Source: Pseudomonas parafulva (GTDB lineage: Bacteria > Pseudomonadota > Gammaproteobacteria > Pseudomonadales > Pseudomonadaceae). From it: a DNA stretch of 64,000 nucleotides. The notes under the pieces are model-generated. The model did no database searches. It saw only the letters and a program-made list of their open reading frames with translations, and was not told where the DNA came from. Made by a program: the position numbers and the translations under genes. Below, piece by piece: positions 18,937 to 28,528 of this stretch. The DNA is taken from assembly GCF_002021815.1 (NCBI RefSeq), contig NZ_CP019952.1, positions 1,457,001 to 1,521,000 of the forward strand, read 5' to 3'. Positions within the stretch are counted from its first letter, which is position 1, and each line of letters begins with the position of its first letter.

Positions 18937-19577
18937 AAGCTTTCACTCAGCACATTGGCCTGGTTGCGCCGTTGGACCGTGCCAACGTCGATACCGACCA
19001 GATCATCCCCAAGCAGTTCTTGAAGTCGATCAAGCGCACAGGCTTTGGCCCCAACCTGTTCGACGAATGGCGCTACCTGGACGTAGGTCAACCCTATCAG
19101 GACAACAGCAAGCGCCCGGTAAACGAGGAATTCGTGCTCAATCACCAGCGCTACCAAGGCGCCAGCGTGTTGTTGGCGCGGGAGAACTTCGGTTGCGGGT
19201 CCAGCCGTGAGCATGCCCCTTGGGCACTTGACGAGTACGGCTTTCGGAGCATCATCGCGCCCAGCTTTGCCGACATCTTTTTCAACAACAGCTTCAAGAA
19301 TGGCTTGTTGCCGATCATCCTCAGCGATGAAGACGTCGATGAGCTGTTCAAGCAGGTGGAAGCTGCGCCAGGTTACCAGCTGACCATCGACCTGCAGGCC
19401 CAGGCGGTCACACGCCCAGATGGCAAGGTGCTGCACTTCGAGATCGACGCATTCCGCAAGCATTGCCTGCTCAATGGCCTGGACGACATTGGCCTGACCC
19501 TGCAGGACAGCGATGCGATCAAGGCGTTCGAGGACAAGCACCGTGCTGCGCAACCCTGGCTGTTTCGCGACGCCTGA
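18933..19577 (+). CDS. leuD: 3-isopropylmalate dehydratase small subunit
   Basis: LeuD is the swivelling small subunit of isopropylmalate isomerase. The 214-residue length is typical. The N-terminal segment [16 protein letters not shown] and the substrate-binding [15 protein letters not shown] (about residues 86-100) are intact. Its ATG overlaps the leuC stop as ATGA. The following 139 bases before the methyltransferase contain an imperfect ten-base-pair hairpin (19596-19605 with 19610-19619) without a T run. Confidence 0.97.
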   Translation: MKAFTQHIGLVAPLDRANVDTDQIIPKQFLKSIKRTGFGPNLFDEWRYLDVGQPYQDNSKRPVNEEFVLNHQRYQGASVLLARENFGCGSSREHAPWALDEYGFRSIIAPSFADIFFNNSFKNGLLPIILSDEDVDELFKQVEAAPGYQLTIDLQAQAVTRPDGKVLHFEIDAFRKHCLLNGLDDIGLTLQDSDAIKAFEDKHRAAQPWLFRDA

Positions 19578-19716
19578 CTAAAGCCTGCGCGCTCGCCGGC
19601 CTGCTTGCCAGCAGGTCGGTGCAAGCGGCGTCACCCACGCACCGTGGCTCAAGCCAGTGCCACTGGCGCAATGGCCGAGCCCATATCGGCGACTACTCCA
19701 CCACCAGGACATTCCA

Positions 19717-20481
19717 ATGACGCGCACGCAGCATACCGATGTGGTTCAGCGCCAGTTCGGCGATCAGGCTGGGGCCTACCTTAGCAGCGCCGTGCATGCT
19801 CAAGGCAGCGAGTTCGCGCTGTTGCAGGCCCAGTTGCAGGGGCAGGTCGACGCACGCGTGCTGGACCTGGGCTGCGGGGCAGGTCACGTCAGCTTCCAGA
19901 TTGCGCCGTTGGTGGCGCAGGTGGTCGCGTACGACCTTTCCCAGTCCATGCTGGACGTCGTCGCCAACGCTGCCGCCGATCGTGCGCTGACCAATATCAT
20001 GACCGAGCGTGGCGCGGCAGAATCCCTGCCGTTTGCCGATGCTTCGTTCGATTATGTGTTCAGCCGCTACTCAGCCCATCACTGGAGCGACCTGGGCCTG
20101 GCGCTGCGCGAAGTGCGCCGCGTGCTCAAGCCAGGCGGTGTGGCTGCATTCATTGACGTCATGTCGCCGGGTAGCCCGTTGCTGGACACGTATCTGCAAG
20201 CAGTAGAGGTGTTGCGCGACACCAGTCACGTTCGCAATTACTCTGCTGCCCAGTGGCAGCGCCAGGTCAGCGAGGCCGGCCTGCGTGTTCGCAGTCATGC
20301 CCGGCAGTCACTGCGCCTGGAGTTCGGCAGTTGGGTCGAGCGCATGCGCACCCCTGAGCTGATGCGCCTGGCCATCCGCGAACTGCAGCAAGCCATGGGC
20401 GAAGAAGTACGGCAGTATTACCAGATCGAGGCCGATGGCTCGTTCAGCACGGATGTGCTGGTGCTGTGGGCAGAACGTTAA
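19717..20481 (+). CDS. Class I SAM-dependent methyltransferase within the leu cluster
   Basis: The 254-residue protein has the SAM-binding motif I VLDLGCGAGHVS (about residues 47-58), an acidic loop after strand two (AYDLSQSM) and motif RVLKPGG. These fit the UbiE/BioC-like type 11 group. Its substrate is unknown. The ATG at 19717 has AGGA about eight bases upstream. It lies between leuD and leuB on the same strand, 54 bases before leuB. A leucine-pathway role is possible only by location. One speculation is a carboxyl methylation like that of E. coli Tam or BioC. Confidence 0.82.
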   Translation: MTRTQHTDVVQRQFGDQAGAYLSSAVHAQGSEFALLQAQLQGQVDARVLDLGCGAGHVSFQIAPLVAQVVAYDLSQSMLDVVANAAADRALTNIMTERGAAESLPFADASFDYVFSRYSAHHWSDLGLALREVRRVLKPGGVAAFIDVMSPGSPLLDTYLQAVEVLRDTSHVRNYSAAQWQRQVSEAGLRVRSHARQSLRLEFGSWVERMRTPELMRLAIRELQQAMGEEVRQYYQIEADGSFSTDVLVLWAER

Positions 20482-20535
20482 GCCTTTTTCGGCGCGGCCC
20501 CATTCGCCGCGCTGCGTGAATGCATAGAGGAAAGC

Positions 20536-21618
20536 ATGAGCAAGCAGATTTTGATTCTTCCGGGTGATGGCATTGGTCCTGAAATCATGGCCGAAGCCGT
20601 CAAGGTGCTGGAGCTGGCCAATGACAAGTTCCAGCTCGACCTGAGCCTGACCCATGACGTGATCGGTGGCGCAGCCATCGACAAGCACGGGGTGCCGCTG
20701 GCCGATGAAACCCTGGAGCGTGCACGCCAGGCCGATGCCGTGCTGCTCGGCGCCGTGGGCGGTCCCAAGTGGGACAAGATCGAGCGTGACATTCGCCCTG
20801 AACGCGGCCTGCTGAAGATCCGCTCGCAGCTGGGGCTGTTTGCCAACTTGCGCCCGGCCATTCTCTACCCGCAGCTGGCCGATGCGTCCTCGCTCAAGCC
20901 GGAAATCGTCTCTGGCCTGGACATCCTCATCGTGCGCGAGCTGACCGGCGGCATCTACTTCGGTGCCCCACGTGGTCAGCGCGAACTTGAAGGTGGCGAG
21001 CGCCAGGCCTACGACACCTTGCCCTACAGCGAAAGCGAAGTGCGGCGCATCGCCCGCGTGGGTTTCGACATGGCGCGGGTGCGTGGCAAGAAGCTGTGCT
21101 CGGTGGACAAGGCCAACGTTCTGGCTTCCAGCCAGCTGTGGCGTGAAGTGGTCGAGAGCGTGGCACAGGATTACCCGGATGTGGAACTGAGCCATATGTA
21201 TGTCGACAACGCGGCGATGCAGCTGGTGCGCGCGCCGAAGCAGTTCGACGTCATGGTGACCGACAACATGTTCGGCGACATTCTGTCGGATGAAGCTTCC
21301 ATGCTGACCGGTTCCATCGGCATGCTGCCTTCGGCGTCGCTCGATGCCAACAACAAGGGCATGTACGAGCCTTGCCACGGCTCGGCGCCAGACATTGCCG
21401 GTGCAGGGATCGCCAACCCGTTGGCCACCATCCTGTCCGTGTCGATGATGCTGCGCTACAGCTTCGACCAGTCGGCTGCCGCCGAGGCCATCGAGCAGGC
21501 GGTCAGCCTGGTGCTTGACCAGGGCTTGCGCACTGGCGACATCTTCTCCGAAGGCTGCCGCAAAGTAGGTACGCAGGAAATGGGCGACGCAGTAGTCGCA
21601 GCGCTGCGGAATCTGTAA
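20536..21618 (+). CDS. leuB: 3-isopropylmalate dehydrogenase
   Basis: LeuB oxidises and decarboxylates 3-isopropylmalate to 2-oxoisocaproate with NAD. The 360 residues match the family. It has the N-terminal LPGDGIGPE, the substrate-binding arginines around ERGLLKIR, the metal-binding Asp cluster in [13 protein letters not shown] (about 241-253) and the NAD motif [21 protein letters not shown] directly precedes the ATG at 20536. Confidence 0.97.
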   Translation: MSKQILILPGDGIGPEIMAEAVKVLELANDKFQLDLSLTHDVIGGAAIDKHGVPLADETLERARQADAVLLGAVGGPKWDKIERDIRPERGLLKIRSQLGLFANLRPAILYPQLADASSLKPEIVSGLDILIVRELTGGIYFGAPRGQRELEGGERQAYDTLPYSESEVRRIARVGFDMARVRGKKLCSVDKANVLASSQLWREVVESVAQDYPDVELSHMYVDNAAMQLVRAPKQFDVMVTDNMFGDILSDEASMLTGSIGMLPSASLDANNKGMYEPCHGSAPDIAGAGIANPLATILSVSMMLRYSFDQSAAAEAIEQAVSLVLDQGLRTGDIFSEGCRKVGTQEMGDAVVAALRNL

Positions 21619-21628
21619 TCTCTCTGGC

Positions 21629-21662
21629 CCGCCATCCCCAATCCCGATGGCGGCCCACTTTT
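21629..21662 (+). terminator. Probable terminator between leuB and asd
   Basis: CCGCCAT (21629-21635) pairs with ATGGCGG (21647-21653), and CTTTTA follows at 21658. The loop is 11 bases. It lies 11-45 bases after the leuB stop and may be partial, since asd starts only 19 bases later. Confidence 0.5.
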
Positions 21663-21680
21663 AGCAAAGGTGTAGTTGCG

Positions 21681-22793
21681 ATGAAACGTGTAGGTCTGAT
21701 CGGTTGGCGCGGCATGGTTGGTTCCGTGCTCATGCAGCGAATGCTGGAGGAGCAGGATTTCGACCTTATCGAGCCCGTGTTCTTCACCACCTCCAATATT
21801 GGTGGCCAAGGCCCGAACGTGGGCAAGGATACCGCGCCGCTCAAGGACGCGTATTCCATCGAAGAGCTCAAGACCCTCGACGTGATCCTGACTTGCCAGG
21901 GCGGCGACTACACCAATGAAGTGTTCCCCAAGCTGCGCGAAGCAGGCTGGCAGGGCTACTGGATCGATGCGGCCTCGTCTTTGCGCATGCAGGATGATGC
22001 AGTCATCGTGCTCGACCCGGTCAACCGCAAGGTCATCGATCACCAGCTCGACGCCGGTACCCGCAACTTCATCGGCGGCAATTGCACGGTCAGCCTGATG
22101 CTGATGGGCCTTGGCGGATTGTTCGAAGCCGGTCTGGTGGACTGGATGAGTGCCATGACCTACCAGGCAGCGTCCGGTGCAGGGGCGCAGAACATGCGCG
22201 AGCTGATCAAGCAGATGGGCGCCACCCATGCGGCGGTCGCCGATGACCTGGCCAACCCGGCCAGTGCCATCCTCGACATCGACCGCAAAGTGGCCGAGGC
22301 CATGCGCAGCGAGGCCTATCCGGCTGAAAACTTCGGCGTCCCCCTGGCCGGCAGCCTGATCCCCTGGATCGACAAGGAATTGCCCAACGGCCAAAGCCGC
22401 GAAGAATGGAAGGCGCAGGCCGAAACCAACAAGATTCTGGGTCGCTTCAAGAACCCGATTCCGGTCGATGGCATCTGCGTGCGCATCGGTGCCATGCGTT
22501 GCCACAGCCAGGCGCTGACCATCAAGCTGAACAAGGATGTGCCGATCGCCGACATCGAAGGCATGATCAGCCAGCACAATCCTTGGGTGAAGCTGGTGCC
22601 CAACCAGCGTGAAATCAGCATGCAGGAACTGACCCCTACCAAGGTGACCGGCACGCTGAATATCCCGGTTGGACGTTTGCGCAAGCTGAACATGGGTTCC
22701 CAGTACCTGGGGGCGTTCACGGTGGGTGACCAACTGCTGTGGGGCGCTGCCGAGCCGCTGCGTCGCATGTTGCGGATCCTGCTGGAACGTTGA
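21681..22793 (+). CDS. asd: Aspartate-semialdehyde dehydrogenase
   Basis: Asd makes aspartate semialdehyde, the branch point for lysine/diaminopimelate, methionine and threonine. The 370-residue length and the N-terminus [14 protein letters not shown] fit the gammaproteobacterial enzyme. The catalytic cysteine is Cys135 in GGNCTVSL. The substrate-binding QAASGAG motif is intact. AAAGG lies upstream of the ATG at 21681. The gene is followed by a strong terminator and then by the Usg paralogue. Confidence 0.96.
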   Translation: MKRVGLIGWRGMVGSVLMQRMLEEQDFDLIEPVFFTTSNIGGQGPNVGKDTAPLKDAYSIEELKTLDVILTCQGGDYTNEVFPKLREAGWQGYWIDAASSLRMQDDAVIVLDPVNRKVIDHQLDAGTRNFIGGNCTVSLMLMGLGGLFEAGLVDWMSAMTYQAASGAGAQNMRELIKQMGATHAAVADDLANPASAILDIDRKVAEAMRSEAYPAENFGVPLAGSLIPWIDKELPNGQSREEWKAQAETNKILGRFKNPIPVDGICVRIGAMRCHSQALTIKLNKDVPIADIEGMISQHNPWVKLVPNQREISMQELTPTKVTGTLNIPVGRLRKLNMGSQYLGAFTVGDQLLWGAAEPLRRMLRILLER

Positions 22794-22811
22794 TACAGCC
22801 ATCTGTACCCG

Positions 22812-22843
22812 AACCCGCGCTACTTCCAGCGCGGGTTTTTTTT
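22812..22843 (+). terminator. Intrinsic terminator of asd
   Basis: AACCCGCGC (22812-22820) pairs perfectly with GCGCGGGTT (22828-22836) and leads into a run of T residues to 22843. Confidence 0.9.
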
Positions 22844-22973
22844 GCGGCGCGCAGTGCAGGTGGCAGGGGAAGCCTGCGCACAGCGGGCGACTCCCTGCCA
22901 CGGGTCGGCGTTGGCCTCGGTTGTGTAATGCAGGTAAAGTGCCGCTCCCGTTTCGCCAGAGGCAGCCTGCAAT

Positions 22974-23978
22974 ATGAAACCTTCATTCGATATCGCCGTC
23001 GTCGGTGCCACCGGCAGCGTCGGTGAGACGTTGGTCCAGATTCTCGAAGAGCTGGATTTCCCGGTCGCCACCCTGCACCTGCTCGCCAGCATCGAGTCGG
23101 CGGGCAGTAGCGTGATGTTCGCCGGCAGGAAGCTCAAGGTACGTGAGGTCGAGGGGTTCGATTTTGCGCAGGTCAAGCTGGCGTTCTTTGCAGCCAGTGC
23201 CGCGGTCAGTCGCAGCTTCGCCGCCCAGGCTGTGCAAGCGGGCTGCACCGTCATCGACCTGTCCGGTGCCCTGGACAACGCACTGGCTGTCGTTCCAGAA
23301 GCCAACGCCGATCAAGTGGCTGGGCTGAAGCTGCCCGCGCTGATCACCAGCCCCTGTTCAGGCGCCGTGGCCGCCGCCGCCGCCCTGGCCCCGATCAAGC
23401 ATTTGCTGGACATCGAGCATGTTCAGGTGGTGGCGTCTTTGGCAGTGTCGGCTCAAGGCCGTGAGGCGGTCAACGAGCTTGCGCGGCAAACGGCCGAGTT
23501 GCTCAATGCCCGCCCGTTGGAACCGCACTTCTTCGACCGCCAGGTCGCCTTCAACGTGTTGGCCCAGGTCGGCAAGGTCGACGAACAGGGCCATACCACC
23601 GTGGAGCGGCGCATGGTGCAGGAGCTGCGCGAGCTGTTGGGCCAGCCTGAACTGAGTATTTCAACAAGCTGCATTCAAGTCCCGGTCTTTTTCGGCGATA
23701 GCTTCAATGTGGCCGTGCAGTGCCGCCACGCCGTGGATCTGGCGGCCGTCAACCAGGCGTTGGAGGTGGCGCCTGGCATCGAACGGGTAGACCTGGACGA
23801 TTATCCAACGCCGGTGGGCGACGCAGTCGGGCAGGACGTGGTCTATGTTGGACGTGTACGCCATGGTGTTGATCAAGCGCAGCAGCTCAACCTTTGGCTG
23901 ACCACCGACAATGTGCGCAAGGGCGCGGCGCTAAACGCTGTGCAGGTGGCGCAATTGTTGATTAAACACGGTCTGTAA
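22974..23978 (+). CDS. usg: Aspartate-semialdehyde dehydrogenase paralogue (Usg-like)
   Basis: The 334-residue protein is built like Asd, with an N-terminal Rossmann motif AVVGATGSVGETL and a C-terminal dimerisation domain. The active-site region reads SPCSGAVAA where true Asd enzymes have N-C-(S/T), and the SGAG loop is changed to VSAQGREA. This matches the Usg group, for which a clear dehydrogenase role has not been shown, as far as I know. It stands alone between the asd terminator and fimV on the same strand. Catalytic activity on aspartyl phosphate is doubtful. Confidence 0.85.
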   Translation: MKPSFDIAVVGATGSVGETLVQILEELDFPVATLHLLASIESAGSSVMFAGRKLKVREVEGFDFAQVKLAFFAASAAVSRSFAAQAVQAGCTVIDLSGALDNALAVVPEANADQVAGLKLPALITSPCSGAVAAAAALAPIKHLLDIEHVQVVASLAVSAQGREAVNELARQTAELLNARPLEPHFFDRQVAFNVLAQVGKVDEQGHTTVERRMVQELRELLGQPELSISTSCIQVPVFFGDSFNVAVQCRHAVDLAAVNQALEVAPGIERVDLDDYPTPVGDAVGQDVVYVGRVRHGVDQAQQLNLWLTTDNVRKGAALNAVQVAQLLIKHGL

Positions 23979-24049
23979 AAGATACTGGCAGGCACTTTTG
24001 TCCTGCTCTGCCTGCACGTTTCGGGACGATCCATACAAGGGAAGAGTTC

Positions 24050-26665
24050 ATGCTTCGAATCCGCAAACTGGTTCTGGCCATGGCAGCAGCCTCGGCGCTG
24101 TCCTCGGGCATGGCCAATGCTCTGGGCCTGGGAGAGCTGACCCTCAAGTCGGCGCAGAACCAGCCCCTGGAGGCCGAGATCGAACTGCTCGATGTGCGAG
24201 ACCTGACCGCGGCGCAGTTGGCACCGAGCCTGGCCCCGCCTGAGGAATTCGCCAAGGCAGGCGTGAACTTCTCGAGCGCCTTGCAGGACTTGCGCTTCAC
24301 GCCCGTGATCAACCCCAATGGCCGAAGCGTGCTTCGCGTGACCTCCAGTCAGCCCATGCCGGGGCCAGTGGTCAAGTTCCTGGTGCAGGTGATGTGGCCT
24401 CAAGGCCGCCTGTTGCGTGACTACAATGTCCTGCTGGATCAGGCCAAGGCCCAGGGCCCAGAAGCCGCAACAGGCAATGTCGCCGCTGCGACCACCGGCC
24501 CTGGCAGCTACACGACCCAGCGCCGCGATACCCTGTGGCAGATCGCAGCGCGTAATGCCCAGGGTGGATCGATCCAGCAAACGATGATCGCGATCCAGGC
24601 GCTGAACCCGGATGCGTTCATCGGCAACAACATTAACCAGCTCAAGGTTGGCCAGGTATTGCGCCTGCCCGATCAGCAACAGATCCAGAGCATCGCCCAA
24701 GGCGAAGCCAATCGCGAGGTCGCTGAGCAGTACGCGGCTTGGCGCGAGGGGCGTCGCCTGGGGCCGCGTGCCCGCCAGCTCGACGCCACCCGGCGTGGTG
24801 CCGCAGACGCCGCGCCCGCTGCCATCGCCCAAGGCGACAACCTGCGTCTGGTCAGCCCCGGCAACCAGCCTGGTGCTGGGCAGGCCAAGGCGCTGAACGA
24901 CAAGTTGGCAGTGGCGCAGGAAAGCCTGGACACCAGTCGCCGCGAAAACGAAGAACTCAAAAGCCGCATGTCCGACCTGCAGAGCCAGTTGGACAAGCTG
25001 CAGCGCCTGATCGAGCTCAAGAACGATCAGTTGGCCCGGCTGGAAGCGCAAGGCGCGGCTACCCCTGCGCCAACAGCGACTGTCCCTGGCGAACCCGGTC
25101 AGCAGGCCCCGGCGCCGTCCCAGGCGGCTGTGCCTGTGACCGATCCGGTGCCGACGGCGAGCCAGCCGACCGTTCCCGATCAACCCGTGATCGCGCCAGC
25201 GCCCTCGGTTGCGCCAGACGCTCAACCCGCCGCACAAACCTCGTCGGATAGCACCCTGGACGACGTGCTGGGAAGCCGCTGGTTGCTATGGCTGATCGCC
25301 GGTTCTACCGTCTTGGTCCTGGCGCTGCTGCTCTGGCTGCTGGCGCGTAAGCGCAGGGCCCAACAGGAAGCCGAAAAGCATTTGCGCATGGCGCGCGCTT
25401 TGGAGGAGGAGCAGATCGAGGGTTTCGATCCAGAGGACGACAGCCTTGATGGCGTAGAAGTCGTGTCCCCGACCGTTACGCTGTCGCCAGCGGCAGTCGC
25501 CGCCTCAGCGGCAGCCGCAGCGGCCTCTGAAAAACCGGCTGCACAGCCTGTGCGTGAGCCTGCGGCAGACCCTTATGGGCCATTGTTGGCACAGGCGGAC
25601 ACGTGCATTGCCGAAGGCCGCCTGAACCGCGCCACCGAGCTGCTGGAGCCTGCAGTTGCCAGCGCGCCCAGACGCGATGACCTGCGCTTGAAGTTGATGG
25701 AGGTCTATGCCCGCCAAGGTGATCAAAGCGCATTCGCCGAGCAGGAGCGCCAGTTGCCGGCGACGGCCGGGAACACGGCAGAAGTGGCCAGCCTTCGCGA
25801 GCGTTACCCGGCGATGTTGGCCCTCGCCGCGGCCGGCGTGGGTGCGGCTGCCTTGGCAGCCAAGCTAGACGAGCAGTATGTGCAAGGGCTGCTCGATGAT
25901 CAGCCGGGTTCACCGCATGCAGAGCCAGCAGAGTCGGACACACAGGCCGCCGCCGGGCCGGACGCCTTCAACGATATTCCGACGCTCGACACTGCGGCGC
26001 TGGATGATCAGGCGCTGGAGGACAACTTCGACTTGAGCCTGGACGACCCTTCTCCCGAACCCGCGACATCGGCTGCCGACCCGGCCGATGAGGCGCTCTC
26101 TGCAGGAGGGCAGATGCAAGACCCGGCCGATGCAGACTTCGAAACCTTGCTGGCGCAGGCCAGTGCTGAAGCTCAACCAGCCCAGGACCTGTCCGATTTC
26201 GACCTGGACATCGGGGAGCCCGAGGGGGCGGGTGGTCGGGATGACGCTGCGCCAAGTACGGTCGATCCGGTACCGGCTTTCGATCCGGCCACCGATTTCG
26301 ACCTGCCGGCGGACTTCGACCTGTCCCTGCAGGACGACTCGCCAGGCGCGCAGCAGTTCGCCTCCGAGCTCGATGACGTCAACGCCGAGCTGGACAAGCT
26401 TTCACAAAGCCTGGAGTCGCCCTCCCTGGAGCCTCACTTCACTGCCGAGGACGCCGCTGCGCAACCTGAGCTCGAACCGATCGACGACCTGGATTTCGAT
26501 TTCTTTTCCGGAGCCGACGAAGTGGCCACCAAGCTCGATCTGGCCCGCGCCTACATCGATATGGGTGATCACCAGGGCGCCCGCGACATCCTCGATGAAG
26601 TGGTCAAGGATGGCGATGAGCGTCAGCGCGAAGAAGCAGAGGACATGCTTTCGCGTCTGGTCTAG
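24050..26665 (+). CDS. fimV: FimV/HubP-family polar hub protein
   Basis: FimV organises the cell pole and in Pseudomonas supports type IV pili and twitching. The 871-residue protein has a Sec signal peptide (about 1-25), a periplasmic N-terminal domain, a LysM peptidoglycan-binding domain (about 154-206), and a coiled-coil near 285-325. A Pro/Ala-rich linker leads to one membrane segment (about 411-430) preceding basic residues. A long acidic cytoplasmic region follows, ending in the conserved FimV TPR-like motif (about 826-871). Low-complexity acidic repeats fill residues 640-830. The ATG has GGGAAGAG upstream. Confidence 0.95.
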   Translation: MLRIRKLVLAMAAASALSSGMANALGLGELTLKSAQNQPLEAEIELLDVRDLTAAQLAPSLAPPEEFAKAGVNFSSALQDLRFTPVINPNGRSVLRVTSSQPMPGPVVKFLVQVMWPQGRLLRDYNVLLDQAKAQGPEAATGNVAAATTGPGSYTTQRRDTLWQIAARNAQGGSIQQTMIAIQALNPDAFIGNNINQLKVGQVLRLPDQQQIQSIAQGEANREVAEQYAAWREGRRLGPRARQLDATRRGAADAAPAAIAQGDNLRLVSPGNQPGAGQAKALNDKLAVAQESLDTSRRENEELKSRMSDLQSQLDKLQRLIELKNDQLARLEAQGAATPAPTATVPGEPGQQAPAPSQAAVPVTDPVPTASQPTVPDQPVIAPAPSVAPDAQPAAQTSSDSTLDDVLGSRWLLWLIAGSTVLVLALLLWLLARKRRAQQEAEKHLRMARALEEEQIEGFDPEDDSLDGVEVVSPTVTLSPAAVAASAAAAAASEKPAAQPVREPAADPYGPLLAQADTCIAEGRLNRATELLEPAVASAPRRDDLRLKLMEVYARQGDQSAFAEQERQLPATAGNTAEVASLRERYPAMLALAAAGVGAAALAAKLDEQYVQGLLDDQPGSPHAEPAESDTQAAAGPDAFNDIPTLDTAALDDQALEDNFDLSLDDPSPEPATSAADPADEALSAGGQMQDPADADFETLLAQASAEAQPAQDLSDFDLDIGEPEGAGGRDDAAPSTVDPVPAFDPATDFDLPADFDLSLQDDSPGAQQFASELDDVNAELDKLSQSLESPSLEPHFTAEDAAAQPELEPIDDLDFDFFSGADEVATKLDLARAYIDMGDHQGARDILDEVVKDGDERQREEAEDMLSRLV

Positions 26666-26705
26666 GCCCTCGCGTGAAGCCCTTGGGTTGTAACGCGTGA
26701 ACCTG

Positions 26706-26729
26706 ATGGCAGCCCTGAACGGCTGCCAT
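26706..26729 (+). terminator. Hairpin after fimV, possible terminator
   Basis: ATGGCAGCC (26706-26714) pairs perfectly with GGCTGCCAT (26721-26729) around a six-base loop, 40 bases after the fimV stop. The T tract after it is poor, so termination would be incomplete or Rho-assisted. Confidence 0.5.
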
Positions 26730-26735
26730 TGTCGT

Positions 26736-26741
26736 TATAAT
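26736..26741 (+). promoter_or_regulatory. Consensus -10 box upstream of truA
   Basis: TATAAT lies 35 bases before the truA start, just after the fimV hairpin. No good -35 is seen at 16-18 bases; CTGAAC (26715-26720) lies within the hairpin loop at 15. Confidence 0.45.
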
Positions 26742-26776
26742 CCCCGGCATTTGGTTCACCAACAGGTTGCAGATTC

Positions 26777-27631
26777 TTGGACATCATCGACACCGCCTCG
26801 GCCGAATCCGCTGCCGAAGGCTGCACGCGCATCGCCCTGGGTGTGGAATACAAGGGCGCCCGCTACCGCGGCTGGCAACGTCAGGCCAGCGGCGTGCCCA
26901 GCGTTCAGCAAGCGTTGGAACAGGCACTTTCCAAAGTGGCCAACGAACCCATTTCAGTCGTCTGTGCTGGGCGTACCGATGCCGGCGTGCATGGCTGTGG
27001 GCAGGTCGTGCATTTCGACACCCGAGCGGTGCGTGATGAACGTGCCTGGACCATGGGCACCAATTTCAACTTGCCCCATGACATCAGCGTCGTGTGGTCC
27101 AGGCCCATGCCTGCCGATTTTCATGCGCGGTTCAAGGCTTGTGCCAGGCGCTATCGCTACGTGATCTACAACGACCCGATTCGGCCTGCTCACCTGGCCG
27201 AAGAGGTGACCTGGAATCACCGCCCGCTCGACGTCGAGCGCATGGCCCAGGCTGCCTCAAGTTTGCTTGGCACCCATGATTTCAGCGCATTCCGCGCTAG
27301 CCAGTGTCAGGCCAAGTCGCCGATCAAGCACATTTACCACCTGCGGGTGACGCGTCACGGGCAGATGATCGTGCTGGATGTCCGGGCTACCGCCTTCCTG
27401 CATCACATGGTGCGCAACATTGCTGGCGTGCTGATGGCTATCGGCGCGGGGGAACGGCCGGTTGAGTGGGCGCGCCAGGTGCTGGAGGGACGGGACCGCC
27501 GCGAAGGTGGCGTCACGGCCCACCCCTACGGGCTTTACCTGGTCCAGGTGGAGTACCCGGAGGCGTTTGCGCTGCCTGAGCGTTACATTGGCCCACACTT
27601 TCTGACGGGCTACGATGCATTGGCGGACTGA
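26777..27631 (+). CDS. truA: tRNA pseudouridine(38-40) synthase
   Basis: TruA makes pseudouridine at positions 38-40 of the anticodon arm. The 284-residue protein has the catalytic Asp68 in AGRTDAGVHG and the later motif RATAFLHHMVRN. The start is a TTG at 26777: there is no in-frame ATG before the conserved RIALGVEYKG block, and a GTG further in would cut into it. It is followed 58 bases later by trpF. A TATAAT box sits upstream. Confidence 0.92.
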   Translation: MDIIDTASAESAAEGCTRIALGVEYKGARYRGWQRQASGVPSVQQALEQALSKVANEPISVVCAGRTDAGVHGCGQVVHFDTRAVRDERAWTMGTNFNLPHDISVVWSRPMPADFHARFKACARRYRYVIYNDPIRPAHLAEEVTWNHRPLDVERMAQAASSLLGTHDFSAFRASQCQAKSPIKHIYHLRVTRHGQMIVLDVRATAFLHHMVRNIAGVLMAIGAGERPVEWARQVLEGRDRREGGVTAHPYGLYLVQVEYPEAFALPERYIGPHFLTGYDALAD

Positions 27632-27689
27632 CGCACGAAGCGCCATTTGCTAAGATTCCGCCTTTGACCGCGCAAACAGGTGGCTGTCC

Positions 27690-28310
27690 ATGAGCATCGT
27701 TCGCAGTAAAATCTGCGGGATCACCCGCATCGAAGACGCTCTGGCAGCTGCCGAGGCCGGCGCCGATGCCATCGGGCTGGTCTTCTATGCCAAGAGCCCG
27801 CGTGCCGTGAGCGTACAGCAGGCGCGTGCCATCATTGCCGAGCTGCCGCCCTTCGTGACCACGGTCGGGTTGTTCGTCAATGCCACGCGTTGCGAGCTGA
27901 GCGAAATACTCGAAGCGGTGCCCCTGGATCTTTTGCAGTTCCATGGTGATGAAACCCCGCACGATTGCGCAGGCCATCACCGGCCGTGGATCAAGGCACT
28001 GCGCGTACGTCCGGATGACGACCTGAAACTTGCGTGCCGGCAATATGCTGGCGCATCCGGTATCTTGCTGGACACCTTCGTGCCGGGTGTGCCTGGGGGC
28101 ACGGGCGAAGCGTTCGACTGGTCACTGGTGCCTGCCGACCTGGGCAAGCCGATCATCCTGGCCGGTGGCCTGTCGGCGGACAACGTCGGGCAGGCGATCG
28201 CCCAGGTGCGCCCGTACGCGGTCGATGTCAGCGGCGGGGTCGAGCAAGCCAAGGGCATCAAGGATGCGGCCAGAATAGAAGCATTCCTACGCGCGGTGAA
28301 ACAGGCTTGA
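27690..28310 (+). CDS. trpF: Phosphoribosylanthranilate isomerase
   Basis: TrpF catalyses the Amadori rearrangement in tryptophan synthesis. The 206-residue TIM barrel begins with KICGITR (residues 7-13, catalytic Cys9 region), has the general acid Asp in LLDTFVPG, and phosphate-binding GGLSADNV and DVSGGVE. The ATG at 27690 follows AGGTGG. In Pseudomonas trpF is typically unlinked from trpAB and sits beside truA and accD, as here. Confidence 0.96.
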   Translation: MSIVRSKICGITRIEDALAAAEAGADAIGLVFYAKSPRAVSVQQARAIIAELPPFVTTVGLFVNATRCELSEILEAVPLDLLQFHGDETPHDCAGHHRPWIKALRVRPDDDLKLACRQYAGASGILLDTFVPGVPGGTGEAFDWSLVPADLGKPIILAGGLSADNVGQAIAQVRPYAVDVSGGVEQAKGIKDAARIEAFLRAVKQA

Positions 28311-28528
28311 GCAGATGTGACGGCAGGCAGCGTGCCATCGTCCATAGCTATCTCAGCCCGTGGGCCGGCTGGCCCCGCGTGGGGCGGTCAACCGAATTGT
28401 TCAGGGTGGCGCGGCAGGGGTACTGAACCCGGATCGCCGTTTCACCCACGTTTTAAGCATTTGAGCTCAAAAGGGCAGGGCAGGCCGGCTACGCTGGTCC
28501 CCTCCCGCCGATACTGGAGAAAGAAAGC

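Noticed and set aside
19596..19619. An imperfect ten-base-pair hairpin after leuD that recalls Pseudomonas REP elements
   Set aside because: It lacks the core sequence I would expect of P. putida REPs, occurs once in recognisable form here and has no T run, so neither REP nor terminator is supported.
25480..26520. Repetitive acidic and Ala-rich coding sequence in fimV that could be read as a separate repeat element
   Set aside because: It stays in frame within one protein and is the low-complexity acidic region normal for FimV/HubP.
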